In this document: positions 17,555-25,857 of the stretch, piece by piece
How positions within the stretch are numbered: the first letter of the stretch is position 1
Layout: each line of letters begins with the position of its first letter
From: an uncultured Lachnospiraceae bacterium
GTDB taxonomy: Bacteria > Bacillota > Clostridia > Lachnospirales > Lachnospiraceae
Assembly: GCA_910578345.1 (NCBI GenBank)
Contig: CAJTRA010000002.1
Span: forward strand, 124,001 to 188,000
DNA: 64,000 bases
Reading direction: 5' to 3'
The notes under the pieces: generated by a model
Told to the model about the DNA's origin: nothing
The model's input: only the letters and a program-made list of their open reading frames with translations
Databases searched by the model: none
Position numbers and translations under genes: made by a program

Positions 17555-18982
17555 TCATCCACCCATATTATTTGTCACTCCATATATTATCTCCTCAAGA
17601 GACACTATTGGACATTTCAACTTTAACCTTAATGCCTGTTTTATTTCCTCAAAATCATATACGGCAGTTACGATCACCGCATCCACACTCTCGAATATAT
17701 CATCTACATCTATTATTCTAACTGCTGAAATGATCTGCTTCGCTCTACGGTCAATCACATATTTTACCTCAATAGGCGAATTTTCCAGTTCATCATAGAG
17801 CCGCTGTCCGACATCGCCCATGCCATAGATTGCAATCTGTTTCATCTCTCTTTCTTCCAGATATTTACTAATAGAAAAGTTCTTTTGTTTATTATAGATC
17901 CATCGATTCAGCAGTTTTGTCATGATTAAATATTTATTTGGTTTTGGGCTTTCAACCATAAAAGGATTTTTTGCTTTTTCGTGCATATCATATAAGAATA
18001 ATTCATCCCCTTGTATTTTATAGATATAATTTAGCTCAGGTTGAGCCATTTCGAGGCCGTATGACTCTAAAATCTTGTAGGAAAGATGTACTGTGCTTAA
18101 TAAAAGATCTGCATCCCCATATCCTATATGATTACCATAACAATCAATGCAAACTTTTTTCTTATATTTTTCTTCTATTTGTTTCTTTAAGTCAATGCTC
18201 TCAAAAAAGGCATCATATTTGATCATCTCTTCGAAAGTGGTAAAATTATACGTCTTCCTTCCATACATAAGAGGAACCTGATAAACAGAAGTATTCACTG
18301 CTGTATGCGTACCCTCATCATGAAAGTTTGTTGAAAAAGAATCATATGGCACAACAAAATATAGATCATTTGCTACAATATAATATCCAACATACTTTGC
18401 CCATGAATTAGTCCATTCAAAGATCTGCGGTGGTACGTCATCCCTATGTTGCAAGTTCTCTTTGTTGTCATCATACCATTTACGGAATTCTCTCCACTGC
18501 TCTCCAATAAAACATTCTCCCCAAGAGCATTCACATTGTGTCAAATAAGCATCTGTGCCATTCCTCAAGGGATGGAAAGCCTTGTTCCTATATCCATTCC
18601 AAATTTGGCTATATAACGCCAATGCAAAAATCCTTTTATCTGAAACATACTGATCCAATGCCTGCTTTACATAATCATAAAAATATGGCGAAGGGACAAT
18701 ATCATCCTCAAAAATAACAGCTGCTCCATACTCCATAGAATAATCCATACACTGTATAATATGATTTCTAAGACCCTGATTCTCTGAAAAAGTTCTGACA
18801 ATCTTATTTCCGTGATTCCATTGAAACTCCCTGGCCAAATCAGTGACTTCCTGTTCTCCCCCAAAATCAATGCTGATAATCAAGGTTACTTCATCCTCAT
18901 AATATGCTCGATTCAGTGAATCTAATAATCGTTTCAGACTCCTATATCGATTATATCCTATTGCTACAATAACTGGTTTCAA
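17555..18982 (-). CDS. GT-A type glycosyltransferase with C-terminal linker plus Rossmann module
   Basis: About 475 residues. The N-terminal GT-A-like domain shows KPVIVAIGYNRYRSLKRLL, LIISIDFGGEQ, NQGLRNHIIQCM and the metal motif AAVIFEDDIVPSPYF, an arrangement like GNT-I-type enzymes. ECSWGECFIGEQWREF and VPYDSFSTNFHDEG follow. The C-terminus has the linker TKLLNRWIYNKQKNFSI and the module IAIYGMGDVGQRLYDEL, YVIDRRAKQII and AVIVTAVYDFEEIKQ. I prefer the TTG at 18982, preceded by GGGAAGGGAAG. A TTG at 19033 overlaps the preceding gene and has no site. Linker and module match the two short stand-alone proteins, so one probably arose from the other by fusion or fission. Confidence 0.75.
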   Translation of the reverse strand: MKPVIVAIGYNRYRSLKRLLDSLNRAYYEDEVTLIISIDFGGEQEVTDLAREFQWNHGNKIVRTFSENQGLRNHIIQCMDYSMEYGAAVIFEDDIVPSPYFYDYVKQALDQYVSDKRIFALALYSQIWNGYRNKAFHPLRNGTDAYLTQCECSWGECFIGEQWREFRKWYDDNKENLQHRDDVPPQIFEWTNSWAKYVGYYIVANDLYFVVPYDSFSTNFHDEGTHTAVNTSVYQVPLMYGRKTYNFTTFEEMIKYDAFFESIDLKKQIEEKYKKKVCIDCYGNHIGYGDADLLLSTVHLSYKILESYGLEMAQPELNYIYKIQGDELFLYDMHEKAKNPFMVESPKPNKYLIMTKLLNRWIYNKQKNFSISKYLEEREMKQIAIYGMGDVGQRLYDELENSPIEVKYVIDRRAKQIISAVRIIDVDDIFESVDAVIVTAVYDFEEIKQALRLKLKCPIVSLEEIIYGVTNNMGG

Positions 18983-19007
18983 TCTATTCTTCCCTTCCCT
19001 ATATCGC

Positions 19008-19487
19008 TTATATTTTATATAAAATATCCTCAAAAGATAGAATTGGGTATTGATTTTCTTTTTGCAAATCCTTTTTTATTTCTTCATAGAAAAATATTGG
19101 TGTAACTATGATCGCATCTGTCTGTGGTAATTTATCCTCTGGTTTGTAAATCACTACATCATCTATGTAAACACCAGTAATATTTTTGTCTATCAAATAA
19201 TCAATGTTGATTCCACTATTTCTTAATTCCGCATATACCCTTTCTCCTAAAATACCTATGCCATATATTGCAACACTGCAAAATCCTTGAGATTTTAGAG
19301 CATTTGCAATCGATTTCCCTTCCTGATTGATCAACATCCATTGATCATAAACAGTGATCAATTTTCTGTCTCTGTCGGCTTTTTTCCTAAGGTCTTGTAA
19401 CTCTTTTTGATATAATTTGGATGAATTAACTATACCAATTATTCCTCCGGCCAACGCTGATCCTAATATTGTCAGAACCTTCTTCAT
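19008..19487 (-). CDS. short membrane-anchored stand-alone Rossmann-module protein (second copy)
   Basis: A 159-residue paralogue of the protein at 12995-13471. The N-terminal hydrophobic stretch is VLTILGSALAGGIIGIV. It is followed by a charged helix (LRKKADRDRKLI), the linker DQWMLINQEGKSIANAL, and the module VAIYGIGILGERVYAEL, YLIDKNITGVYI and AIIVTPIFFYEEIKKDL, ending LSFEDILYKI. GGAGG lies eight bases before the ATG at 19487. It sits between the deacetylase and the GT carrying the same linker. Function unknown. The second-strand Asp is compatible with ribose binding of NAD or a nucleotide sugar (inference from fold). Confidence 0.75.
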   Translation of the reverse strand: MKKVLTILGSALAGGIIGIVNSSKLYQKELQDLRKKADRDRKLITVYDQWMLINQEGKSIANALKSQGFCSVAIYGIGILGERVYAELRNSGINIDYLIDKNITGVYIDDVVIYKPEDKLPQTDAIIVTPIFFYEEIKKDLQKENQYPILSFEDILYKI

Positions 19488-19504
19488 CTATTCACCCTCC
19501 TATT

Positions 19505-20233
19505 TTATATACAATGAACTATTTGCAATTTCCAGTTTCTTTCATTCATATTAATCCGCGGTATAAAGTATCGGCTGCTGCTATTAACAGGCGTAGCCAA
19601 TGTTGAAAATGCTTTCCTGTATCCTGCACCCCAGACAAAAAGCGGTGCACATAGATGCACTTTAGGCAGCGTTCCATAAGGATATGCAAAAAAATTCACC
19701 TCTTTCTTCAGCTTCTCCTCCATTTTTTCTTTTACAATAATAATCTCTTTTCTTAATTCCGTTATACTGCATTCAGATAGCTGCTTATGTGTATAGGTAT
19801 GACATCCTATTGTACATAAACTATTTTCGGACAACTCTAATATTTGCTCCCAAGTAAGATAATTCCGTTTATTTATATAATCCAGTGTGAGAAATATTGT
19901 AAACGGTATATGATGTTTTTTCAAAATAGGATATGCATTTTCATAAAAGTCCAAAAATCCATCATCAAAAGTCAAATAAACCTCTTTTGAATCCTCTCTG
20001 TGTTGCAGCATTTCAATCGGTAAAAACTGGCACCTTCTTCTTTCTAATTCTATGATCATATTCTCAAAGGTGCGCGGTGTCATACAGTAATCCCGATCAT
20101 ACCAGTTTGGTCTTTCACATATACTATGAAACATCAAAACATACTGCTTATTTTTCATCCAATTTACATTTTTCATTTGAAGATTTTGTAATCTGGATAA
20201 TATTCTTAATCTAATCGCATTCATCTGATACAT
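19505..20233 (-). CDS. polysaccharide deacetylase (NodB domain)
   Basis: A 242-residue CE4/NodB-type enzyme that would remove N- or O-acetyl groups from a sugar polymer or precursor. Motif 1 is VYLTFDDGFLDFY (Asp-Asp metal/base), motif 2 is TIGCHTYTHKQLSEC (HxxxH metal ligands), and motif 3 appears as FFAYPYGTLPK. The region AGYRKAFST aligns with the later substrate-groove motifs. No signal peptide is evident, so it may act in the cytoplasm or be released otherwise. The start is the ATG at 20233; the stop of the upstream GT2 gene lies just before it, so translation is coupled. It does not carry the Rossmann module. Confidence 0.85.
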   Translation of the reverse strand: MYQMNAIRLRILSRLQNLQMKNVNWMKNKQYVLMFHSICERPNWYDRDYCMTPRTFENMIIELERRRCQFLPIEMLQHREDSKEVYLTFDDGFLDFYENAYPILKKHHIPFTIFLTLDYINKRNYLTWEQILELSENSLCTIGCHTYTHKQLSECSITELRKEIIIVKEKMEEKLKKEVNFFAYPYGTLPKVHLCAPLFVWGAGYRKAFSTLATPVNSSSRYFIPRINMNERNWKLQIVHCI

Positions 20234-20235
20234 CA

Positions 20236-21258
20236 CTACCTCTTACCATTTAACCTTACTCTTATTATTCTATACAAGATATAGGAACACAAAAATTTCT
20301 TTTTATATATATATTCCATTTCCTTTCGGGAAAGTTTATCCAGTTTAAGATCAGGCAAACGCCTCAGCCCCTCACGAAAGAGAGGATCTTCCGCTATTTT
20401 AATATATAATTTTTTCATGTACCTGTAATTGCAAACAGGATTAAGATGCTCATTATAAATAACCTTCCACATCGCAAAATAATACTCTGATAAAAAGGAC
20501 TCCTGTATTTTACCTGACGCAAAGGAATCCCCCAATAGTCTCCTAAATAATTGCAATGTTTGGCTGACTGAGACATATTTATTTGCCACGTATTGTGCAG
20601 ATAGAGATTGAGTGTGATTCTGCCTATAATAATATGACCTGCTGTTAGAAATATAAATCTGCTTACAATGCTTCATATAATTTAAGCAAAAATACATATC
20701 TTCATAAAATGTCCACTTCTCCTCATATTTTATTTTCTGCTGCTTAATTATACTGCAGCGATATACTTTACATCCTATCGCAGATAAGGTATGTGAGTGC
20801 AGTAAATGCGGCAGCTCAGGTCTTATTGCTTCTATAGCATGACGTCCCTGCTTTATTCCGGGCATATATGCCTGATCCAATCGATAGCCATTCTTATCCA
20901 CCGTCTGAAATCCAAATAAAAACATATCAATATCCGTGTTTTGAAATGCCGATGCCGCACATTCCAAAATCTGTGGTGCAATAAAGTCATCACTGTCCAC
21001 AAAAACGAGCAGTTCTCCCTTTGCCAAGTCAATCCCCCTGTTTCTGGCATTACTGACTCCCATGTTTTGTTGATGATATGCATTTATATTGGAATATCCA
21101 GAAGCATAGTCATCACATATTGTACCACTTTCATCCGTAGATCCATCATCGACTAAAATAATCTCAATATCTTTATAGGTTTGGCCTAAAATGCTATCAA
21201 CACACTGCTTCAGATACTTCTCCGATTGATATACGGGTACAATAACACTGATTTTCAT
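20236..21258 (-). CDS. GT2 glycosyltransferase (no extra module)
   Basis: A 340-residue canonical family 2 glycosyltransferase: ISVIVPVYQSEKYLKQCV, IILVDDGSTDESG, MGVSNARNRGIDLA and LVFVDSDDFIAP, followed by a helical tail with FYEDMYFCLNYMKHC and a basic C-terminus (LCSYILYRIIRVRLNGKR) that could lie on the membrane. It lacks the Rossmann module and is about 100 residues shorter than the module-bearing GT2s here, which makes it a useful comparison. GAGG lies ~10 bases before the ATG at 21258. The donor is unknown. Confidence 0.87.
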   Translation of the reverse strand: MKISVIVPVYQSEKYLKQCVDSILGQTYKDIEIILVDDGSTDESGTICDDYASGYSNINAYHQQNMGVSNARNRGIDLAKGELLVFVDSDDFIAPQILECAASAFQNTDIDMFLFGFQTVDKNGYRLDQAYMPGIKQGRHAIEAIRPELPHLLHSHTLSAIGCKVYRCSIIKQQKIKYEEKWTFYEDMYFCLNYMKHCKQIYISNSRSYYYRQNHTQSLSAQYVANKYVSVSQTLQLFRRLLGDSFASGKIQESFLSEYYFAMWKVIYNEHLNPVCNYRYMKKLYIKIAEDPLFREGLRRLPDLKLDKLSRKEMEYIYKKKFLCSYILYRIIRVRLNGKR

Positions 21259-21308
21259 TCATCCAATGCCTCACATTCTTTTCTCTTATTGCTATATTTA
21301 TATCTGTT

Positions 21309-23330
21309 TTAATTCACACAAGATCTGCCTATTTCAGAAACGTAGGCAATATTCTTGATCCTGCACATACACCCCGTACGATATATACTGATAATCTGCG
21401 CTGTGATCTCACTGCCGATCACCACTGCTGTATTTTCATCCTGCTTTTTTGATACACAATAGGGTGAATAAATCTTCAACCCCGCAAAATCTTGATTCCA
21501 TTTTTTAGGATCACTGTCAACAAACCCTATCACATCCATGCCCCTTTGCTTAAATTCATGAAACTGCCATTGTGCCGTTTTTCCTGTCCCATAAATATAA
21601 ATCTTTTTTTCAAAAATCTTATCTAATTCCACATTCATTTTTTGCAGTAACTGCTGATTAAACCGGCTTTCTCCGTCATATCTTCCCGCACCGTACACCA
21701 AGTCTGCTTTACGAAACCACATTGGAAGTAATTCATAAAGTTTCCTATTACATGCCCTTTGTATAAATAGAATATGATATGGCAGCTCAAACACTACCAT
21801 GGAAACCGCGATTACTATACCAACCATACTGATCTGATCCATTCCATAATGATTCACATGGGCTGCAAGAATTATAATATAGACGATTCTGGATACTACA
21901 AATGCCGGTGTCAAAAAACGGGTAAGTTCTTCTTTACTTCCTGCCTGTCTGTTCGAAAAAGCTATCTCTATTATCAAACCGCCTAACATAAGAAGCAGCA
22001 TCTCCACACCCATAAAAACATGCTTCGCATCTGCACTTTCACTCAAACAAAAAATAATCCATAAAATACCAGACATAAAAGGATAAAATAATGCCTGTGC
22101 AATCTCCTTTATCTTTCTGGAAATAATATTGTATTCTATTGCTCCCTGTCCCAGTAATTGCAAATCTACCAATATAACACCGTAGTGTCCTAAGATCAGA
22201 CCACTCCCCCGCCCGGCGCCTTCTATGTTCTTCCTTGTCTTACCAGACTGATTCAGTAACCCTCCTCCAAAATAAGAAGCAATGAGTCCACCAAACAGCA
22301 ACACAATAAAAGTCACGCCAAATCTCCACAAAAACTGCGGAGTAAAATTCCAAATAGAAAATAATACAATATTACTTAACATGATTCCTGCTGCCAACAC
22401 AAAAAACTGTGGAGAAATAATGCACCAAACCAACGCGCATAAAACCGAATATACAACAACACTAACTAAATTTGTTTCTCCTCGCATTAAAAGAAATAAC
22501 TGATATAACCATGTCAAAAACCAGGAAAACGCTGCTAAGACATCAGGATAAGTAGAGGATAATCCCCAATAAGTACAGCTCGCCCCATCTGTTGGCATTT
22601 TGTAACGAATTCCAATTCCTTCTCCACCCCAGCACACGATGAGCGCTCCAAAAATCGCCAGGATTAATGACAGATTAAAAAATTCCTGAAACATACCTAT
22701 AAAAAAGAAGAACATGATCGTATTATTGCATACCGTAAAAATATAGTTAGCAAAATATAAATAAGGATTTTTCAATAGCCTAAAGAAAACCAAAATTAAA
22801 GAAGGGCCATAATTAATTCCAATCATTGGAATTCTATTTTCTTTTGTTATTGTAATCGCTATATTAGTACTTCTCGGTGTATGAAGCGTCCCTAAAGAAC
22901 TATAAACAGACAGCTCTCCTCCTTCGCAAAATCTGTCATTATCAATCGAAAAGAAAGAATTATTTTCAATGCCCACTATCACTGCAAGAATGATGCAAAA
23001 ACAAAATAGGCTCATCCATACTTTCCAATCAAATTGCCCCATAAGTCTACAAACATTTTGTATCCCAGATTCATAGATACCTATATAAAAATCTAAAACG
23101 ATAACCACTACATAAGTAAGCCTGACATTATGTAAAAAAAGATCCAGAAATCGAACCAAAGTCAGATTACATAACAGTCCTGCAAAATAGGAGAATGCCA
23201 AAATATAGAAAATATTGGAATCCTGACGAAATAATTCTAATCTAGTGGCGATAGCATTCCCAACCCCCTGGAAAACAAGTATCAATATTACTTCTTCCAA
23301 AAATGTTTCCAAAATTCCTTTTGTTTTCAT
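21309..23330 (-). CDS. polytopic membrane protein with C-terminal cytoplasmic Rossmann module
   Basis: I do not recognise the family. The protein has 673 residues. Residues ~1-545 contain about 12-14 hydrophobic helices (for example VILILVFQGVGNAIA, VVVIVLDFYIGIY, FGVTFIVLLFGGLIASY, MLLLMLGGLIIEIAF). A large polar loop near 150-180 contains LGTLHTPRSTNIAI. From ~575 on it carries the cluster module IYIYGTGKTAQWQFHEF, GFVDSDPKKWNQ and AVVIGSEITAQI. Helix number and the glycan setting fit a polymerase or a GT-C enzyme, but no signature motif was found. AAGGAAAGGA precedes the ATG at 23330. It is the only large integral membrane protein in the cluster, so it is a key test case for function. Confidence 0.65.
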   Translation of the reverse strand: MKTKGILETFLEEVILILVFQGVGNAIATRLELFRQDSNIFYILAFSYFAGLLCNLTLVRFLDLFLHNVRLTYVVVIVLDFYIGIYESGIQNVCRLMGQFDWKVWMSLFCFCIILAVIVGIENNSFFSIDNDRFCEGGELSVYSSLGTLHTPRSTNIAITITKENRIPMIGINYGPSLILVFFRLLKNPYLYFANYIFTVCNNTIMFFFFIGMFQEFFNLSLILAIFGALIVCWGGEGIGIRYKMPTDGASCTYWGLSSTYPDVLAAFSWFLTWLYQLFLLMRGETNLVSVVVYSVLCALVWCIISPQFFVLAAGIMLSNIVLFSIWNFTPQFLWRFGVTFIVLLFGGLIASYFGGGLLNQSGKTRKNIEGAGRGSGLILGHYGVILVDLQLLGQGAIEYNIISRKIKEIAQALFYPFMSGILWIIFCLSESADAKHVFMGVEMLLLMLGGLIIEIAFSNRQAGSKEELTRFLTPAFVVSRIVYIIILAAHVNHYGMDQISMVGIVIAVSMVVFELPYHILFIQRACNRKLYELLPMWFRKADLVYGAGRYDGESRFNQQLLQKMNVELDKIFEKKIYIYGTGKTAQWQFHEFKQRGMDVIGFVDSDPKKWNQDFAGLKIYSPYCVSKKQDENTAVVIGSEITAQIISIYRTGCMCRIKNIAYVSEIGRSCVN

Positions 23331-23421
23331 GACATCCTTTCCTTCATAATACCAATATCTTCCTTACATGATTTATATAAAGACAATTCGCCCACTACAG
23401 GCACAAACACATAAAATAAAT

Positions 23422-24621
23422 TTAATCATGAATCGCATACAATACTACCTCCGAAGGACAATATAAATGTCCTCTCAGATATAGTTTATATCCACTTGAA
23501 ATCGATTTAATAAACTGCGGAATTGTGATCAGATCCTCTCTCCTATGATAGACACAAATCGCCAGCTTTGGTTTGCACCTTCTTATTGTTTTGGCGGCTC
23601 CTCTCAGGGCCTCTAACTCAGCCCCCTCTATATCCATTTTGATATAAGTTACTTTTTCATCCTGCGGAACAATATGATCGATCGCATCAGCCTCTATACC
23701 ATTCGCTTTTTCCTTCCTTTGGTTCTCGTATATATCCACTATTTCCCCGCAGTTATGTTCTGTAGAAAAGAAAAGCTTCTCTCGCGTTTTCCAGGCTGCG
23801 ACAGGTATATGAAATATCTTGCCATGGCATTTACTAATTGCACTATCGAGAGCCTCAAACCTTCTTACATCCGGCTCCAATGCATAGTATCTATAATTTT
23901 CCTTTATTTTTTCATCAAATTTTAACAATGTATCGCCTGTATACGCTCCACAGTCTATGATGGTTTCTACCCCTCCCCAACACAATTTTACGATATCAGG
24001 AAAATATTGATTGTCAAAGTCCTCTCTTTTCCAAAGCTCCATAAGAGAAAAATTAGATAGCTCCAACCATCCCTCCAGACATTTTTCCATTGTCAACTTT
24101 GATCTATCGTCTTCGAGCCACTCGTAAGTTTCATCAAACCTCTTTTTATTCTCTATATAAAAATTATAATTCCATTTTCTATCAACCGTAATCCCATCAT
24201 AAAAATCATCTATTAAATAAAACTTAGGATCAATAAAACCGGATGAACCACAAAGATAATTATAATTGTACATATATCTGGAATTGCCGTCTGTAACATA
24301 GATTCTCTTTACTTTATCTTCTTTGATTAATTTACTTGTCAAATCCTTGTGCCAAAGAATATTAAAGGCAGCTATAAGAACAATGTGATCAACCTCCATA
24401 ATTTTTTGCTCATAGACATATACCTTTTGACCACAAAAATTATTTCCAGAATAGTACTCTGCGCTGGTGACAATACCTTCAATCTCTATATGAAATCGTT
24501 CCAGGGTCTGTAATACCTTTGCAGCATATTCCCCCACTCCATATACAAAAACATGTCTCTCGCCCCTTAACTTCTGAATGCCTTCCGGCAAATGATCTAT
24601 ATTATTGAAAAACTCTCTCAT
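23422..24621 (-). CDS. FkbM-family methyltransferase with N-terminal Rossmann module
   Basis: A 399-residue protein. The N-terminal module is VFVYGVGEYAAKVLQTL at residues ~25-41, with HIVLIAAFNILWH. The middle region has YYDGITVDRKWNYNFYIEN. The FkbM methyltransferase domain has DCGAYTGDTLLKF near 222 (SAM motif I), YYALEPDVRRFEAL (acidic residue for ribose), YIKMDIEGAELEALRGA near 323 and LAICVYHRREDLITIP. It should O-methylate a sugar hydroxyl using SAM. It differs from the FkbM gene at 6073-7221, where the N-terminal part is diverged. AAAGGAG lies six bases before the ATG at 24621, the best ribosome site in this stretch. Confidence 0.85.
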   Translation of the reverse strand: MREFFNNIDHLPEGIQKLRGERHVFVYGVGEYAAKVLQTLERFHIEIEGIVTSAEYYSGNNFCGQKVYVYEQKIMEVDHIVLIAAFNILWHKDLTSKLIKEDKVKRIYVTDGNSRYMYNYNYLCGSSGFIDPKFYLIDDFYDGITVDRKWNYNFYIENKKRFDETYEWLEDDRSKLTMEKCLEGWLELSNFSLMELWKREDFDNQYFPDIVKLCWGGVETIIDCGAYTGDTLLKFDEKIKENYRYYALEPDVRRFEALDSAISKCHGKIFHIPVAAWKTREKLFFSTEHNCGEIVDIYENQRKEKANGIEADAIDHIVPQDEKVTYIKMDIEGAELEALRGAAKTIRRCKPKLAICVYHRREDLITIPQFIKSISSGYKLYLRGHLYCPSEVVLYAIHD

Positions 24622-24633
24622 GCGATTCTCCTT

Positions 24634-25815
24634 TCAGTGCATTAAGAAATTGTAGATTACTTTTCCATTCTCTACTATTTCCTTTGCCATTGCACTATTT
24701 TCTTCTTCAATTTCACTCATATAGACTGCTAATCCATTATTAATTGTAAGTCCTTCTGAAAAGACACCCTTTTGATCCGTGAATAATGTAGCAACATTAG
24801 TTCTATCTATAAATTTTACTTCTTCAGTATGATTTTCTAAAATATCAACAATTTCCAGCGCTAATCCAAACCTACGGAATAAATACAGCTTACCATGCTT
24901 ATATTCACACCAAGAATATTTAGCTAAATACTCTCCATATTCTTCCACTTCATCTTCCTTTTCACAAAACAACGCTATGATCCTTCTTGTATCAATGTCC
25001 ATTTTAATAATGCGGTTAGCCATATACGGTATACATAGCAAATAATTTCCTTCTTGAAAAATCCTTAGAAAGCTATTTTTTTTTGCTTTTTTTTCAATAA
25101 GCGTATCTTGTATCACAAAACCCTTTGTCTTTCTATCTAGTTCTAAAATTTGTCCATTCTTATCAATCACTACCCAAACTTTATCATAGTTCCCATATGC
25201 TGTAGCATATACCCATTCAAAATTCTGTGGATAAACAGGGATAGAAAACTGTTCTATAGATTCTTCTTCCATATCAAAACAAACCACCTCTGCTCCTGCA
25301 TGAGTCGTTACTGTAAGGAATAAGCAACTCCCATTTTGATTCATTCCTGTAGTTGATATATGACATCTTTCCCCTCTTCCTTCTGGATGTATTTTTTTCA
25401 TCCACGTTTCATGAAATAATAGCTCCTTGTTAAGTAAATCAATCTTAAGCAAATACGGATTTACCCATGTCCCAAAAAGAAAAATCTTATCTTTATATAA
25501 AACAGCCCTCCCAACTTCTCTATTTTTCATTTCAGGCAAAAAATCCCACTCTGTAAAAGTCTTCTTTTCTATATCATACACGGCAAATTTCTTAGCACAG
25601 TGCGGTGGAAACAACAAAAAATTGTGATATTTAACTGCTGTATAATACAAATCATGCTGCTCTCTGTCCTCTCCAGGAAAAATCCCCAGAAACGTTAACT
25701 TTTTATCAATCAAATTAAAGCAGAATAATCCATTTCCATTGTTGATAGCAAAATATATATATTTATCCGCTAAAACTGTTGCACCGTTTATACTCAGCCG
25801 TTTCTGCTTTTCCAT
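24634..25815 (-). CDS. predicted beta-propeller-like protein, unknown function
   Basis: I do not recognise a named family. The protein is about 393 residues and soluble, built from repeating ~45-residue beta-rich units ending in alternating hydrophobic/aromatic strands (YIYFAINNGNGLFCFNL, HNFLLFPPHCAKKFAVYDI, DKIFLFGTWVNPYLLKIDL, NYLLCIPYMANRIIKMDI, GKLYLFRRFGLALEIVDI). This is the pattern of a six- or seven-blade beta-propeller. No signal peptide or catalytic motif is seen. The start is taken as the ATG at 25815, with GGAG about 12 bases upstream; a TTG at 25839 is in frame. Such propellers often bind proteins or glycans. Its place between the FkbM and DUF1796 genes suggests a scaffold or sensing role (speculative). 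Confidence 0.55.
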   Translation of the reverse strand: MEKQKRLSINGATVLADKYIYFAINNGNGLFCFNLIDKKLTFLGIFPGEDREQHDLYYTAVKYHNFLLFPPHCAKKFAVYDIEKKTFTEWDFLPEMKNREVGRAVLYKDKIFLFGTWVNPYLLKIDLLNKELLFHETWMKKIHPEGRGERCHISTTGMNQNGSCLFLTVTTHAGAEVVCFDMEEESIEQFSIPVYPQNFEWVYATAYGNYDKVWVVIDKNGQILELDRKTKGFVIQDTLIEKKAKKNSFLRIFQEGNYLLCIPYMANRIIKMDIDTRRIIALFCEKEDEVEEYGEYLAKYSWCEYKHGKLYLFRRFGLALEIVDILENHTEEVKFIDRTNVATLFTDQKGVFSEGLTINNGLAVYMSEIEEENSAMAKEIVENGKVIYNFLMH

Positions 25816-25857
25816 ACGTTTTCTCTTCTCCAAAAACAAAATATATTCAAATAGAAA

